Of a stretch of 64,000 nucleotides of DNA, positions 28,201 to 36,250 are shown one piece after another (positions within the stretch are counted from its first letter, which is position 1; each line of letters begins with the position of its first letter). The stretch is from Tissierella sp. MB52-C2 (GTDB lineage: Bacteria > Bacillota > Clostridia > Tissierellales > Tissierellaceae). Made by a program: the position numbers and the translations under genes. The notes under the pieces are model-generated. The model worked only from the letters and a program-made list of their open reading frames with translations. It was not told the origin of the DNA and ran no database searches. The stretch is taken from the NCBI RefSeq assembly GCF_030931715.1, contig NZ_CP133261.1:744001-808000 (forward strand). Reading direction: 5' to 3'.

Positions 28201-29675
28201 TAGGCAAAGTAGGGGATATTGACCATGAAAATGGTATCATAAAAATTGAAGTGCCGAAAGAAACAACAGAAGAAGAATTGAGTACAGTTCCTATTATAAA
28301 AGTTTCCGAAAATGCATTCATTAGTCCTTCCATAGATACAGTTCAAGACTTTACAAAGGAGATTTCCTATACTGTAATTGCTGAGGCTGGAAGTACAGAA
28401 AAAATCTATAGGATTATTATTGAGAAAAAGGAAGATGTATTAAGCGGAGAAAAAGAAATAACCTCTGTTGGAATAAAGGAAATGCCTAAAGCTAAAATCA
28501 ATATAAATAAACAAAATAGGGAAGTAATTGTAGTTCTTCCTAGTGATACGGAAGAATCTAAGCTAAAGAACTTGATATTGTCTATAGAATATAGAGGCGA
28601 AAGCATAAGTCCTGATCCTAGTGAACCTCAGAATTATACACATGATGTAAAATATACCATAAGAGCTAAGGATGGTTCTACTGCTGATTATATTGTAAAG
28701 GTATTTATCGAGGAGGCAGACAAGTATGAATTTACCAAATTTGTACTGCGTGGGGTAGAAGGAAAAATAGATACTATTTTCAATGAAATAAAGATAGATA
28801 TTCCTTTTGGAGCTTTTGTTGGAGAAGAAGGAGAACAGGGGGGGAAAGTGATACTAAATGAAGCTGAATATGGTCCTTGGGAAAGTACTACCTCCATAGT
28901 TCCTGCACCTACTAATCCAATAGTCTTTGAAGATGAAAATGAATATAAAATACTTCCATATCCTTCAGATAATATGGTGAAATACAATGTAAAGATAAAC
29001 TATGTAGAAGTAGGAGGTAGTAGTGAGATTTCTCAATTTTCCATAGGAAGATATACTGGGAAAATAGAAAAAAACTCTATTATTCTCACCATACCTGATG
29101 GTAAGACCGAGAGACAGTTTAAAGAAGAATTAAGGAGCAAAATTCCAAATATAAATTGGAATGGGAAATCTATAGATCCAATGCCTGATGGTGAGAATAA
29201 TTCATTGAAATATAAAGATAAAAATGGAGAATATCAAGACGATTACCTTAAGGATTATGTATTATCAGATAATGAGGGTAATGTAAATATATATACTGTG
29301 AAATTTATAGGTGGAAGCACAAACCCTGGCTCAGAAGATTCAGATAAAGATGATATGGAGATTATATCTTTTACTGTAAATGGAATAGACGCAATTATAG
29401 ATAACGAACATGGAAGAATTTTCCTAGAAGTTCCATTTGAAATGGAAAACTATAATGTATTTCCCATAATTATATCAAGTAAGGGTGTCAGCATATATCC
29501 TGACTTAAGTCAGTCCATAGATCTAAGAAAAAATAATGTATATACCCTTCAAAAAGGAGACAATTACAAGCAGTATACCCTCATAGTAAGAAGGGCACAG
29601 CCAAAACCAGCCACTTTACTATGGAGATATATGGAAGAAAGCTTGGATATACCCTATTATCAAAGAGTTGATTAA
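25272..29675 (+). CDS. Giant secreted protein: Ig-like (DUF5018-type) repeats around an alpha/alpha-toroid domain
   Basis: 1467 aa. Signal peptide, N-terminal region of unknown fold, then repeats with the pattern ILSFKIG...G.I....I.V.VP.GTDL..L.P.I..S....P.......FS..V.Y.VT...G....Y.V.V, typical of DUF5018/cadherin-like Ig folds. Two copies precede (26.66-27.17 kb) and about five follow (28.18-29.6 kb) a helical segment of about 320 residues (27.2-28.16 kb). That helical segment resembles the toroid of the lipoprotein at 33589-34611 (WGSINSESADQVIIALCSVGIDP; MATYQGMYMLQWY). Such toroids are the fold of the intrinsic-factor/transcobalamin N-terminal domain and of terpenoid cyclases; terpene-cyclase catalytic motifs are not evident. 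No LPXTG, SLH or membrane anchor was seen. ATG 25272 follows TGGAGG; the ATG at 25260 lies within that site. Confidence 0.8.
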   Translation: MYKKNKINSKIIIFTILLSIILNTFSTLTLYAEKNEWSLFKFTTINAKEYNKIFNEKLEAVNINSNFINSMAIGLEIQGQGGKYVGIPSDKDINSYELTLTKAEVPSYYSNPGSLVLDGKKRDYFLPVSHQYTWTYDNGNKSDTMPIWFILKIDRGDDQSKWTDVKDIEDLWAPFANAYDDLMILAEEIEKQGLPKNVNDYHPNHAGYLKAAANDWSKILQRNYFDPRLDFDEKGNPYPKKFDRNLRREQIEAAIENMYTHIDYVKSHRVNEPEILEFEVDGYHGIVDKKNSKVTLYVEQGASLNLDNVKVTTPDWVIARHKSGELKSGKTAIYSIQSIDALYERYGAKPYDNIKRDWEIQVVEGNPQILINSVRYTSPEGQKVEGIIEDNKITLNIPFGVDLESLPLEIYYSGDEICYIDKNENETIFKNKDILDARNPITLRVKQNGITKEYILNINTSKSRGNKILSFKIGEYLGNINHEEGIVEVKVPYGTDLTKLKPLIEIDFRSVISPRYNELQDFSKEVEYKVTSEYGENKIYRVNVIYENPVEGNEILSFRVGSIEGTINGEDITLSVPSNMDLKNIKPSIEISPYAKVAPASGETVNFSKGKVTYTVTAQNSSTKLYYVEIKADGEEKPGPDKEYLDKLKTIRDNIKDRYKSSASDDWEWMNLGFYEGIENGFEDGIRKNAEDLPHRFDLYKEIRDLKTIKLTDMARGVMMLTAMGIDASNLSQFSIDGEPFKTGDNVETADLTDNIYNYSRDTGTVNDFIFGLIALDMGNYSVPDNARYTREKMLDIILAHRYGTDDFGIDMVAMLMQSLYPYRYDPIYGERVKDKLDEGLDIILGHKTAPGVEPMRDDYMFEAWGSINSESADQVIIALCSVGIDPFSDTRFSRQPKDNLIYNVIDKFVTRNMDGFGHDSNSYNSMATYQGMYMLQWYINFIEEGSNHYSLYYEGVPFDFSKNFSSEAEITYFELLGKVGDIDHENGIIKIEVPKETTEEELSTVPIIKVSENAFISPSIDTVQDFTKEISYTVIAEAGSTEKIYRIIIEKKEDVLSGEKEITSVGIKEMPKAKININKQNREVIVVLPSDTEESKLKNLILSIEYRGESISPDPSEPQNYTHDVKYTIRAKDGSTADYIVKVFIEEADKYEFTKFVLRGVEGKIDTIFNEIKIDIPFGAFVGEEGEQGGKVILNEAEYGPWESTTSIVPAPTNPIVFEDENEYKILPYPSDNMVKYNVKINYVEVGGSSEISQFSIGRYTGKIEKNSIILTIPDGKTERQFKEELRSKIPNINWNGKSIDPMPDGENNSLKYKDKNGEYQDDYLKDYVLSDNEGNVNIYTVKFIGGSTNPGSEDSDKDDMEIISFTVNGIDAIIDNEHGRIFLEVPFEMENYNVFPIIISSKGVSIYPDLSQSIDLRKNNVYTLQKGDNYKQYTLIVRRAQPKPATLLWRYMEESLDIPYYQRVD

Positions 29676-29698
29676 AAAAGTATAAAGGATGATATTAG

Positions 29699-32600
29699 AT
29701 GAAAGAAAATATAAGAAAGATTCTTACTTTATTTTTGACAGGAATATTGCTTTTGGGTAGTATTCCTGCATATGCCAACTTCACAGAGGGAAATATATTC
29801 ACAAATAAGGAAGAATTAGAGCCTCGTGGAATCACAACTCTCAATAATGAAGAATTTCAATTAAAAATAAAAGTAACTATTGCAAATGGTCCTAAATCAC
29901 AAGTATATGTAAATAATGAATTATATAGTTCAATTGTAACTATGACAGTGAAGAATGGAGATAAGATAAAACTAAAAGCAGTACAAGGAGAAAATGAAAG
30001 ATTTGTTCAATGGACTGCTCAGTATAAAAAAGGAATGAATACCGTTAAACCAAATACTTCATTTGGATCCCAGAAAGATTTAGAAACCACATTTACCGTA
30101 ACTGATGATCTAAAGAATGCAAGCAAGAATGAGCTTACAATATTTGGAGCTTTCACAGCAGTTAAGCCTGTGAGTGTAAGGGTTGAACCGTCAGATGTAG
30201 CAGGATTGAGCGCTGAATCTGAACAGAATGGAGTGATAGTTGGGGGAGATGTAGTATTATCGTCAGAATGTGAAAACGAAGATTATCAATTTTCATTTTG
30301 GGAATTGGATAAAGCTGCAATACATCCTGAATTTATAAATAAAGATGTGAATATAAATGACCCAAACATGAAATTTCTAATTGATTCAATCATAGGTAGA
30401 TATAATGAATTTAATATTATTGCACATTTTGAAGAAAAATCAAATCCTAAAGTGAAAATAAAGAATATGACAACTAAAGATGTAGAAATATATTATGCAG
30501 AAGAATATCAATTACCTAAAACTGTTGAAGTGGAAATGACCGATGGAAAGAGAGAAGTATTAGATGTAGCATGGATAATGGATATTGTTAATATTAATAA
30601 TTTAGGAACACAAACCTTTTATGGAGTTATATTGGGATATGGCGGAAATCCATATGTTGTATTGAACCTAAAAGTAAAGGAAAGAGATAAAACCAATTTT
30701 CAAATGCACTTAGATGTGAATAGTATTGACAAATATACAGATCCAACATTGAAAATAGGAGTTGTTTCAGGAGAAGACTTAAAAGGGTCTATAACTTTAG
30801 AGAAAGGTAAAAATGAAATAGCAGAGATAAAAGCAATAGATGGTGAAAAAACTAGGTTTAAAGAATGGAAAGCTAGTGGTACACGAAATTATGAAAATGA
30901 AGAGTTTAATTATCTTTTAGAAGACCCTTTTAGTAATATAACTACATTTAAAATAGACGATAAATTATTTGGATTAGATAAAAATAGAGTTGGAATTACA
31001 GCAAAATTTGATTTTCTCAATGATATTAAAGTTGCAACTAATTATCCCGATATTCCTAAACTTAAGGTAAACTCCAGCCACGAAAGGGCAGTTAAAGGAG
31101 ACAAGGTAAAATTCACAGCTATATCCGATAAAGAGAACTATAAGTTTTCAAAATGGGAAATGAATCCCATTATTGTAGGAGTGGGAACGCCTAATCCTAA
31201 TGTAGATTTGAATAATTCAGAAATAGAATTTGAAATGATACAAACGGAAGGACTTGAATTAGAAGTGACTGCATATTTTGAAGAAAAGAAGGATTTGACA
31301 ATAAAGCGAATAGATGGAATAAAAGCAGAAACATATGTAGGAGAGGAATATAAATTACCAGAAGAAGTGAAAGCAATAATGAGTGATGATAGTGAAGAGT
31401 TTGTGAAAGTAATAAGGTGGAATCCTGACAAAGCAGATACAAGTAAAAAAGGAACTCGATTATTTTTCGGGAATGTAGAAGGTTATAGCAGCATCGTAAG
31501 CTTAACGTTGACAGTAAAGGAAAAAGAACAGGCAACTATCATCTCCATACAAAATATAGAGGCACAAATAGAGTCAGGAACTGAATATGTACTTCCTAAG
31601 ACAGTAACTGTGAAGATGAGTGATAATTCAAGTAAAGAGATACCGGTTACATGGACGCCAGATACTGTGGATTTAACAAAGATAGGAGAGTCACAGATAT
31701 TTACTGGAACAGTAGTGGGATATGATGGAGAAGTTAAATTAACATTAACAATAAAAGAAAAAGAACCGGTAGAAGAGATATTGGAAATAAAAACAGTGGA
31801 ACTTTTAAAAGATGGACAACTTATTACAGAGGGGCGGATTAGTGGAAAAGAAATTACCATTACCCTGCCAAAGAGTATGAGCCAAGAGGAAATAGATAGT
31901 ATAGCTTTAGGTGGATATTTTCTTAAAATTATAGCTACAGATGGAGTAACTATAGAGCAGGAAAACGGATATGTAGGGCCATTTTGGCAGGAAGGAAAGG
32001 CGATTAATACCATATATGCAGATGCTCCCACTAAGTTCATACTCCATGGTGAAAATAGTACGGAAGAATATATTTTAACCATCAAAGCTTCAGCAGAGGA
32101 AAAAGCAAAATACACAGTAAACTTCAACACCAATGGGGGAAATAGTATTTCATCTCAAGAAGTAGAAGAAGGCAATAGGGCTATAAGACCTAGTAGTACC
32201 ACTAAAAATGGATATAGATTTATAGATTGGTATAAGAATTCAAACTTAATCCAAGTTTTTGATTTCAATACTCCTATAACAGAGAATATAACCTTGTATG
32301 CAAAATGGGAAGAAGTAACCAATCCGGAATTAAAGGAATTTATAGTCACATTTGACAGCATGGGAGGAAGCAGTGTCAGCTCACAGAATGTAATAGAGGG
32401 ACGAACAGCTATCCAACCAAAGGATCCAATTAGAAGCGGATATAAGTTTATAAACTGGTATACAGAATCCAATTTAAATAATATATTTAATTTCAATACA
32501 TCCATAATAAAGGATATAGAGCTATTCGCCAAATGGGAAAAAGCTGAAGACCCTAAAGAACCTACTAATGAACTTCCTAGAATCATAAGGTTTTCATTGT

Positions 32601-33550
32601 TAGGATATGAAGCTTCAATAGATGATAGAAATGAAAGAATTACCATTAACCTACCATATAATATGAATCTAAGCAATCTAGTTCCAAGTATTACAATAAC
32701 TGACGGTGCCTCTATTTCTCCAAGTAAAGACAGCGCAGTAAATTTCAATCGTACTGTTTACTATACAGTATATGGATCAGGTAATACTCAGAAGACATAT
32801 CGTGTAATAATAAATATACCATCTGAAAGAGATTCGTATTATTGGGATGATTATTATGATAATTATAAAAAGGAACGAGACGATTATTACAAGAGAAGGG
32901 GAGAAATCTCTTGGTGGGAATTAGCAAAGGAAGCAAAAGAAAAAAGGGCAGAAGAGGAATTGAAAATAAAATCGGAAAGAGACGAAAAATTAGTACTGAA
33001 GGAAAGGGCAAAGATTTTAAATGATGTAGGTAAGATTGAATCAAGAGCTAGAAATAGCCGCAGCTCTTTGATGATAAATGATAGATTTAATCATATAGAA
33101 ATCAGACCTACCGTTTCAGATTTCAAATCAGGATTCAGCAATATAATAACCATACCTAAGGATGTTCTGCCAAATTTATTAAAGGGAGAATATGAATTCA
33201 TAAAATATCATACTGGGGTTGTAAATATAGAGATATATCCATCTATGGAAACAGCATCTGGATTAAAACTAAATTTACGTGACATACCTAAGGATATACA
33301 AGAAAAATGGAATAAAGTAAAGGGAAAGGGTTATATATTCCAAGTAGAATCGGATTCTACTAAGGGCGGACTTTCCTATGAAATAAATTTAGAAAAACAG
33401 TATCCAGTAGAAAAACTTAGATTTGTAAAATACAATTATATGAAGGGTAATTTTGAAGATGTTTCTCCGGAAAAATGGTATGTGTTCAATGGAAAACTTC
33501 GTTGTGATAAGGTTTCAGCAGGGATTTACGGCATAATATATAAGGACTAG
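29699..33550 (+). CDS. Giant secreted protein with Big_4, InlB-type and DUF5018-like repeats
   Basis: 1283 aa. Signal peptide (cleavage near PAYANF). Three Ig-like group 4 (Big_4) domains are visible as LPKTV...V..W.PD.VD...G...F.G.V.GY at about residues 258-333, 537-612 and 614-690. Two Listeria-Bacteroides/InlB B-repeats (FNTNGGNSISSQEVEEGNRA...GYRFIDWY...ITLYAKWEE) span about 803-955, then one DUF5018-like domain (about 965-1040) and a highly charged, Tyr/Lys/Glu-rich linker. The C-terminal about 190 residues are of a type I do not recognise. No sortase or SLH anchor was seen. Likely an extracellular scaffold working with the neighbouring DUF4430 and toroid proteins. Confidence 0.78.
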   Translation: MKENIRKILTLFLTGILLLGSIPAYANFTEGNIFTNKEELEPRGITTLNNEEFQLKIKVTIANGPKSQVYVNNELYSSIVTMTVKNGDKIKLKAVQGENERFVQWTAQYKKGMNTVKPNTSFGSQKDLETTFTVTDDLKNASKNELTIFGAFTAVKPVSVRVEPSDVAGLSAESEQNGVIVGGDVVLSSECENEDYQFSFWELDKAAIHPEFINKDVNINDPNMKFLIDSIIGRYNEFNIIAHFEEKSNPKVKIKNMTTKDVEIYYAEEYQLPKTVEVEMTDGKREVLDVAWIMDIVNINNLGTQTFYGVILGYGGNPYVVLNLKVKERDKTNFQMHLDVNSIDKYTDPTLKIGVVSGEDLKGSITLEKGKNEIAEIKAIDGEKTRFKEWKASGTRNYENEEFNYLLEDPFSNITTFKIDDKLFGLDKNRVGITAKFDFLNDIKVATNYPDIPKLKVNSSHERAVKGDKVKFTAISDKENYKFSKWEMNPIIVGVGTPNPNVDLNNSEIEFEMIQTEGLELEVTAYFEEKKDLTIKRIDGIKAETYVGEEYKLPEEVKAIMSDDSEEFVKVIRWNPDKADTSKKGTRLFFGNVEGYSSIVSLTLTVKEKEQATIISIQNIEAQIESGTEYVLPKTVTVKMSDNSSKEIPVTWTPDTVDLTKIGESQIFTGTVVGYDGEVKLTLTIKEKEPVEEILEIKTVELLKDGQLITEGRISGKEITITLPKSMSQEEIDSIALGGYFLKIIATDGVTIEQENGYVGPFWQEGKAINTIYADAPTKFILHGENSTEEYILTIKASAEEKAKYTVNFNTNGGNSISSQEVEEGNRAIRPSSTTKNGYRFIDWYKNSNLIQVFDFNTPITENITLYAKWEEVTNPELKEFIVTFDSMGGSSVSSQNVIEGRTAIQPKDPIRSGYKFINWYTESNLNNIFNFNTSIIKDIELFAKWEKAEDPKEPTNELPRIIRFSLLGYEASIDDRNERITINLPYNMNLSNLVPSITITDGASISPSKDSAVNFNRTVYYTVYGSGNTQKTYRVIINIPSERDSYYWDDYYDNYKKERDDYYKRRGEISWWELAKEAKEKRAEEELKIKSERDEKLVLKERAKILNDVGKIESRARNSRSSLMINDRFNHIEIRPTVSDFKSGFSNIITIPKDVLPNLLKGEYEFIKYHTGVVNIEIYPSMETASGLKLNLRDIPKDIQEKWNKVKGKGYIFQVESDSTKGGLSYEINLEKQYPVEKLRFVKYNYMKGNFEDVSPEKWYVFNGKLRCDKVSAGIYGIIYKD

Positions 33551-33588
33551 AATGTTAATTGAAATATATAGATAGGGAGGGTTAATAT

Positions 33589-34611
33589 ATGAAGAATAAA
33601 GTCAAAAATTTATGGAAGATTATTTTTCTTATTATATTAAGCTTTAGCCTTGTATCATGTACTGTTACTACATTCTCAACTGATTACAATATAGAAGAAA
33701 AAATAGCGGAAACAGCTAAGTTTATGCAAGAAATTATACCTGATCCAACGGTGTCCTCCATGGGAGGAGATTGGACTATAATGTCTTTGGCAAGGTCGGA
33801 TATAGAGATTCATAAGGATTATTTCGAGAATTATTATGGTAATGTCGTAAACATCCTTGAAGAAAATCAAGGTATACTCCATGAAAGAAAATATACAGAA
33901 TATTCTAGGGTTATTCTTGCCTTAACTGCCATTGGGAAGGATCCTTCAGATGTGGCTGGATATAACTTACTTGAGAAATTATCAGATTATGAAAAGGTTA
34001 TATTTCAAGGGATAAATGGACCTACATTTGCCTTACTAGCTTTGGATTCCAAAAACTATGCAATCCCCTTAGTTCCAGAGGTGAAAGTTCAAGCTACTAG
34101 AGAAATGTATATAGATAATATATTAGAAAGGCAATTACCAGACGGAGGGTTTTCCATAGCTGGGGATGATGCACCTGCTGATCCAGATATGACAGGGATG
34201 GTATTGCAGGCTTTATCAAAATACAAAGATATGGCTAAGGTGAAAGAAACTATAGATAAGGCTGTGGAATGTTTATCTCAGCTTCAATTAGAAGATGGAG
34301 GATATGAGAGCTGGGGAGCCGCTAATTCTGAATCTGTAGTGCAAGTTATTATGGCTTTAACAGAGCTGGGGATTGATCCAAATGATAGTAGATTTGTAAA
34401 GAACGGAAAAACTCTAATAGATAATTTAATGACCTTCTATGTAGATGGTGGAGGCTTCATGCATATAAGAGAAGGTGAAAAGGAAAATGGAGGGGCACAA
34501 GCGGGATTAGTAGACCCTATGGCAACAGATCAAGGAATGTATGGAATAGTAGCATATCAAAGATATATGAATAAGATGAATAGTTTCTATAATATGACTG
34601 ATATGAATTAG
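33589..34611 (+). CDS. Alpha/alpha-toroid (intrinsic-factor/transcobalamin N-domain-like) lipoprotein
   Basis: 340 aa. Lipoprotein signal ending LVSC. The rest is helical with repeating motifs seen in terpenoid-cyclase-like toroids: ERQLPDGGFSIAGDDAPADP, LSQLQLEDGGYESWGAANSES, and VDPMATDQGMYGIVAYQRY. Human intrinsic factor and transcobalamin combine such an alpha6/alpha6 barrel with a C-terminal beta domain of the DUF4430 type. Here the barrel is alone, and the very next gene encodes a DUF4430 domain, so the pair looks like a split transcobalamin. Lipid anchoring would place it on the outer face of the membrane near the ECF transporter. Cobalamin binding is inference. Confidence 0.78.
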   Translation: MKNKVKNLWKIIFLIILSFSLVSCTVTTFSTDYNIEEKIAETAKFMQEIIPDPTVSSMGGDWTIMSLARSDIEIHKDYFENYYGNVVNILEENQGILHERKYTEYSRVILALTAIGKDPSDVAGYNLLEKLSDYEKVIFQGINGPTFALLALDSKNYAIPLVPEVKVQATREMYIDNILERQLPDGGFSIAGDDAPADPDMTGMVLQALSKYKDMAKVKETIDKAVECLSQLQLEDGGYESWGAANSESVVQVIMALTELGIDPNDSRFVKNGKTLIDNLMTFYVDGGGFMHIREGEKENGGAQAGLVDPMATDQGMYGIVAYQRYMNKMNSFYNMTDMN

Positions 34612-34646
34612 CTATAACTTAGGATATAAATTAAGGTGATAAAAAG

Positions 34647-35357
34647 ATGAAAAATAGAAAACTTAAAATAGGAATATTTGTAATCTTTATATTGACAGTT
34701 ACATTTTTTGGGGGCGGGAACAAAACTGTAAATCCTCTTGATTCCAATGAGACCTATGTAGATATGGGCATAAATCAGGATGAAATAAATAAGGAACAAA
34801 AATTAGAGAAACAAAACATAATAGAAGAAGACAAAAATAATAGTGATGAAAAGGATAAATACTTAACAGATCCAGTTCCAGAGGGAAAGCCAAATCCAGT
34901 TGAATGGCAGGATGTGACCATAAATAAGGAGAAACAACTGACAGCAACTCTATCTGTTACAAGTAAGACCATATTAAATAATATGCATTTATTTAATGAA
35001 GATAAACTTGAAGTACTGCCTGAGGATGGGATTATTTATCCTCCTCAGACAGTAAGTTTCTACGAAGGAGAATCTGTATTCGATGTTTTGCTAAGAGAGA
35101 TGCAGGCAAATAAGATTCATATGGAATTTGTAATGACTCCAATATACAATAGCCATTATATAGAGGGGATAAATAATATATATGAGTTCGACTGCGGAGA
35201 ATTAAGCGGATGGATGTATAAGGTCAATGATTGGTTTCCCAATTATGGATCTAGCAGATACCTATTAGAGGATGGAGATATAATAGAATGGATTTATACC
35301 TGTGATTTAGGCAGGGACATAGGCGGCGGTTTTGCTGTTACAGGAGGAGAAGAATGA
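34647..35357 (+). CDS. DUF4430 (transcobalamin C-terminal-like) protein, signal-anchored
   Basis: 236 aa. A hydrophobic N-terminal segment (residues 7-22) is followed by GGGNKT where a lipobox Cys would be expected, so it is either a signal anchor or a secreted protein. An acidic/Lys linker follows, then DUF4430 from about residue 100: GESVFDVLLREMQ, HYIEGINNIYEFDCGELSG, WMYKVNDWFPNYGSSRY and EWIYTCDLGRDIGGG. It follows the toroid lipoprotein by 35 nt and overlaps the EcfT gene by 4 nt, tying binder and transporter in one transcript. Confidence 0.82.
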   Translation: MKNRKLKIGIFVIFILTVTFFGGGNKTVNPLDSNETYVDMGINQDEINKEQKLEKQNIIEEDKNNSDEKDKYLTDPVPEGKPNPVEWQDVTINKEKQLTATLSVTSKTILNNMHLFNEDKLEVLPEDGIIYPPQTVSFYEGESVFDVLLREMQANKIHMEFVMTPIYNSHYIEGINNIYEFDCGELSGWMYKVNDWFPNYGSSRYLLEDGDIIEWIYTCDLGRDIGGGFAVTGGEE

Positions 35358-36250
35358 TGTATGATAGCTTTTCTAATTTTCATCCCATAGTAAATTTCAT
35401 ATATTTTTTAGCTGTATTAATCTTTAGTATGTTCTTTATGCACCCTATATTTCAAATAATAGCTCTAATATCAGCTATTACTTATTCAATGATGATAAAG
35501 GGATTAAGAAAGGGCATAAGATTTAATATTATATATATGATGCCAATGCTATTGTTTATGGCAATTCTCAATCCTTTGTTTAACCATGAGGGAGTTACCA
35601 TATTATTTTATCTAAAGGATGGAAATCCAATTACATTAGAATCCATATTCTACGGCATAGCTTCAGCCACCATGTTTATTACAGTTATTATATGGTTTTC
35701 CTGTTATAATGCAGTTATGACCTCCGATAAATTTATCTATTTATTTGGGCGGATTATACCTTCATTATCTTTAATTTTTTCAATGACTCTTCGGTTTGTT
35801 CCGAGATATATAGAACAAATAAAGGTGATTTCCAACGCACAAAAATCCATGGGCAGAGATTTATCTCAAGGAAATATTATTAGAAGGGCTAAAAACGGAA
35901 TCAAGATATTATCCATAATGACCACATGGGCATTGGAAAATGCCATCGAAACGGCGGATTCTATGAGGTCAAGGGGCTATGGATTACCTGGAAGGACTAG
36001 CTTTTCCATATTTTCTTTTGATAATAGAGATAAGATAGGAATTTCAGCCATATTACTATTAGTGCTGATTATTCTAATAGGGGCCTTTAAAGGTGAAAAC
36101 ACAATTAGATTTTTCCCATCTATTAAATTTAGTGAATTAACAGGATATAGCCTATTGGTATATATAGCATATTTAATATTATGTATGATGCCTGTAATTA
36201 TAAACATTCAGGAGGAAGTTAAATGGAAATCTATAGAATCAAGGATTTGA
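35354..36250 (+). CDS. ECF transporter T component (EcfT/CbiQ family)
   Basis: 298 aa. Membrane scaffold linking the S component to the ATPases. About five hydrophobic helices and the conserved coupling-helix region (ETADSMRSRGYGLPGRT) are visible. ATG 35354 overlaps the previous TGA. Together with the fused ATPase and S component downstream it forms a dedicated (group I) ECF importer, in which the transporter genes sit with their own substrate-binding subunit. Confidence 0.9.
   Translation: MMYDSFSNFHPIVNFIYFLAVLIFSMFFMHPIFQIIALISAITYSMMIKGLRKGIRFNIIYMMPMLLFMAILNPLFNHEGVTILFYLKDGNPITLESIFYGIASATMFITVIIWFSCYNAVMTSDKFIYLFGRIIPSLSLIFSMTLRFVPRYIEQIKVISNAQKSMGRDLSQGNIIRRAKNGIKILSIMTTWALENAIETADSMRSRGYGLPGRTSFSIFSFDNRDKIGISAILLLVLIILIGAFKGENTIRFFPSIKFSELTGYSLLVYIAYLILCMMPVIINIQEEVKWKSIESRI

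Noticed and set aside
31483-32748. Minus-strand open frames opposite the Ig/InlB-repeat protein
   Set aside because: Antisense shadows of a long repetitive gene with clear forward coding pattern; no promoter, ribosome binding site or recognisable domain.
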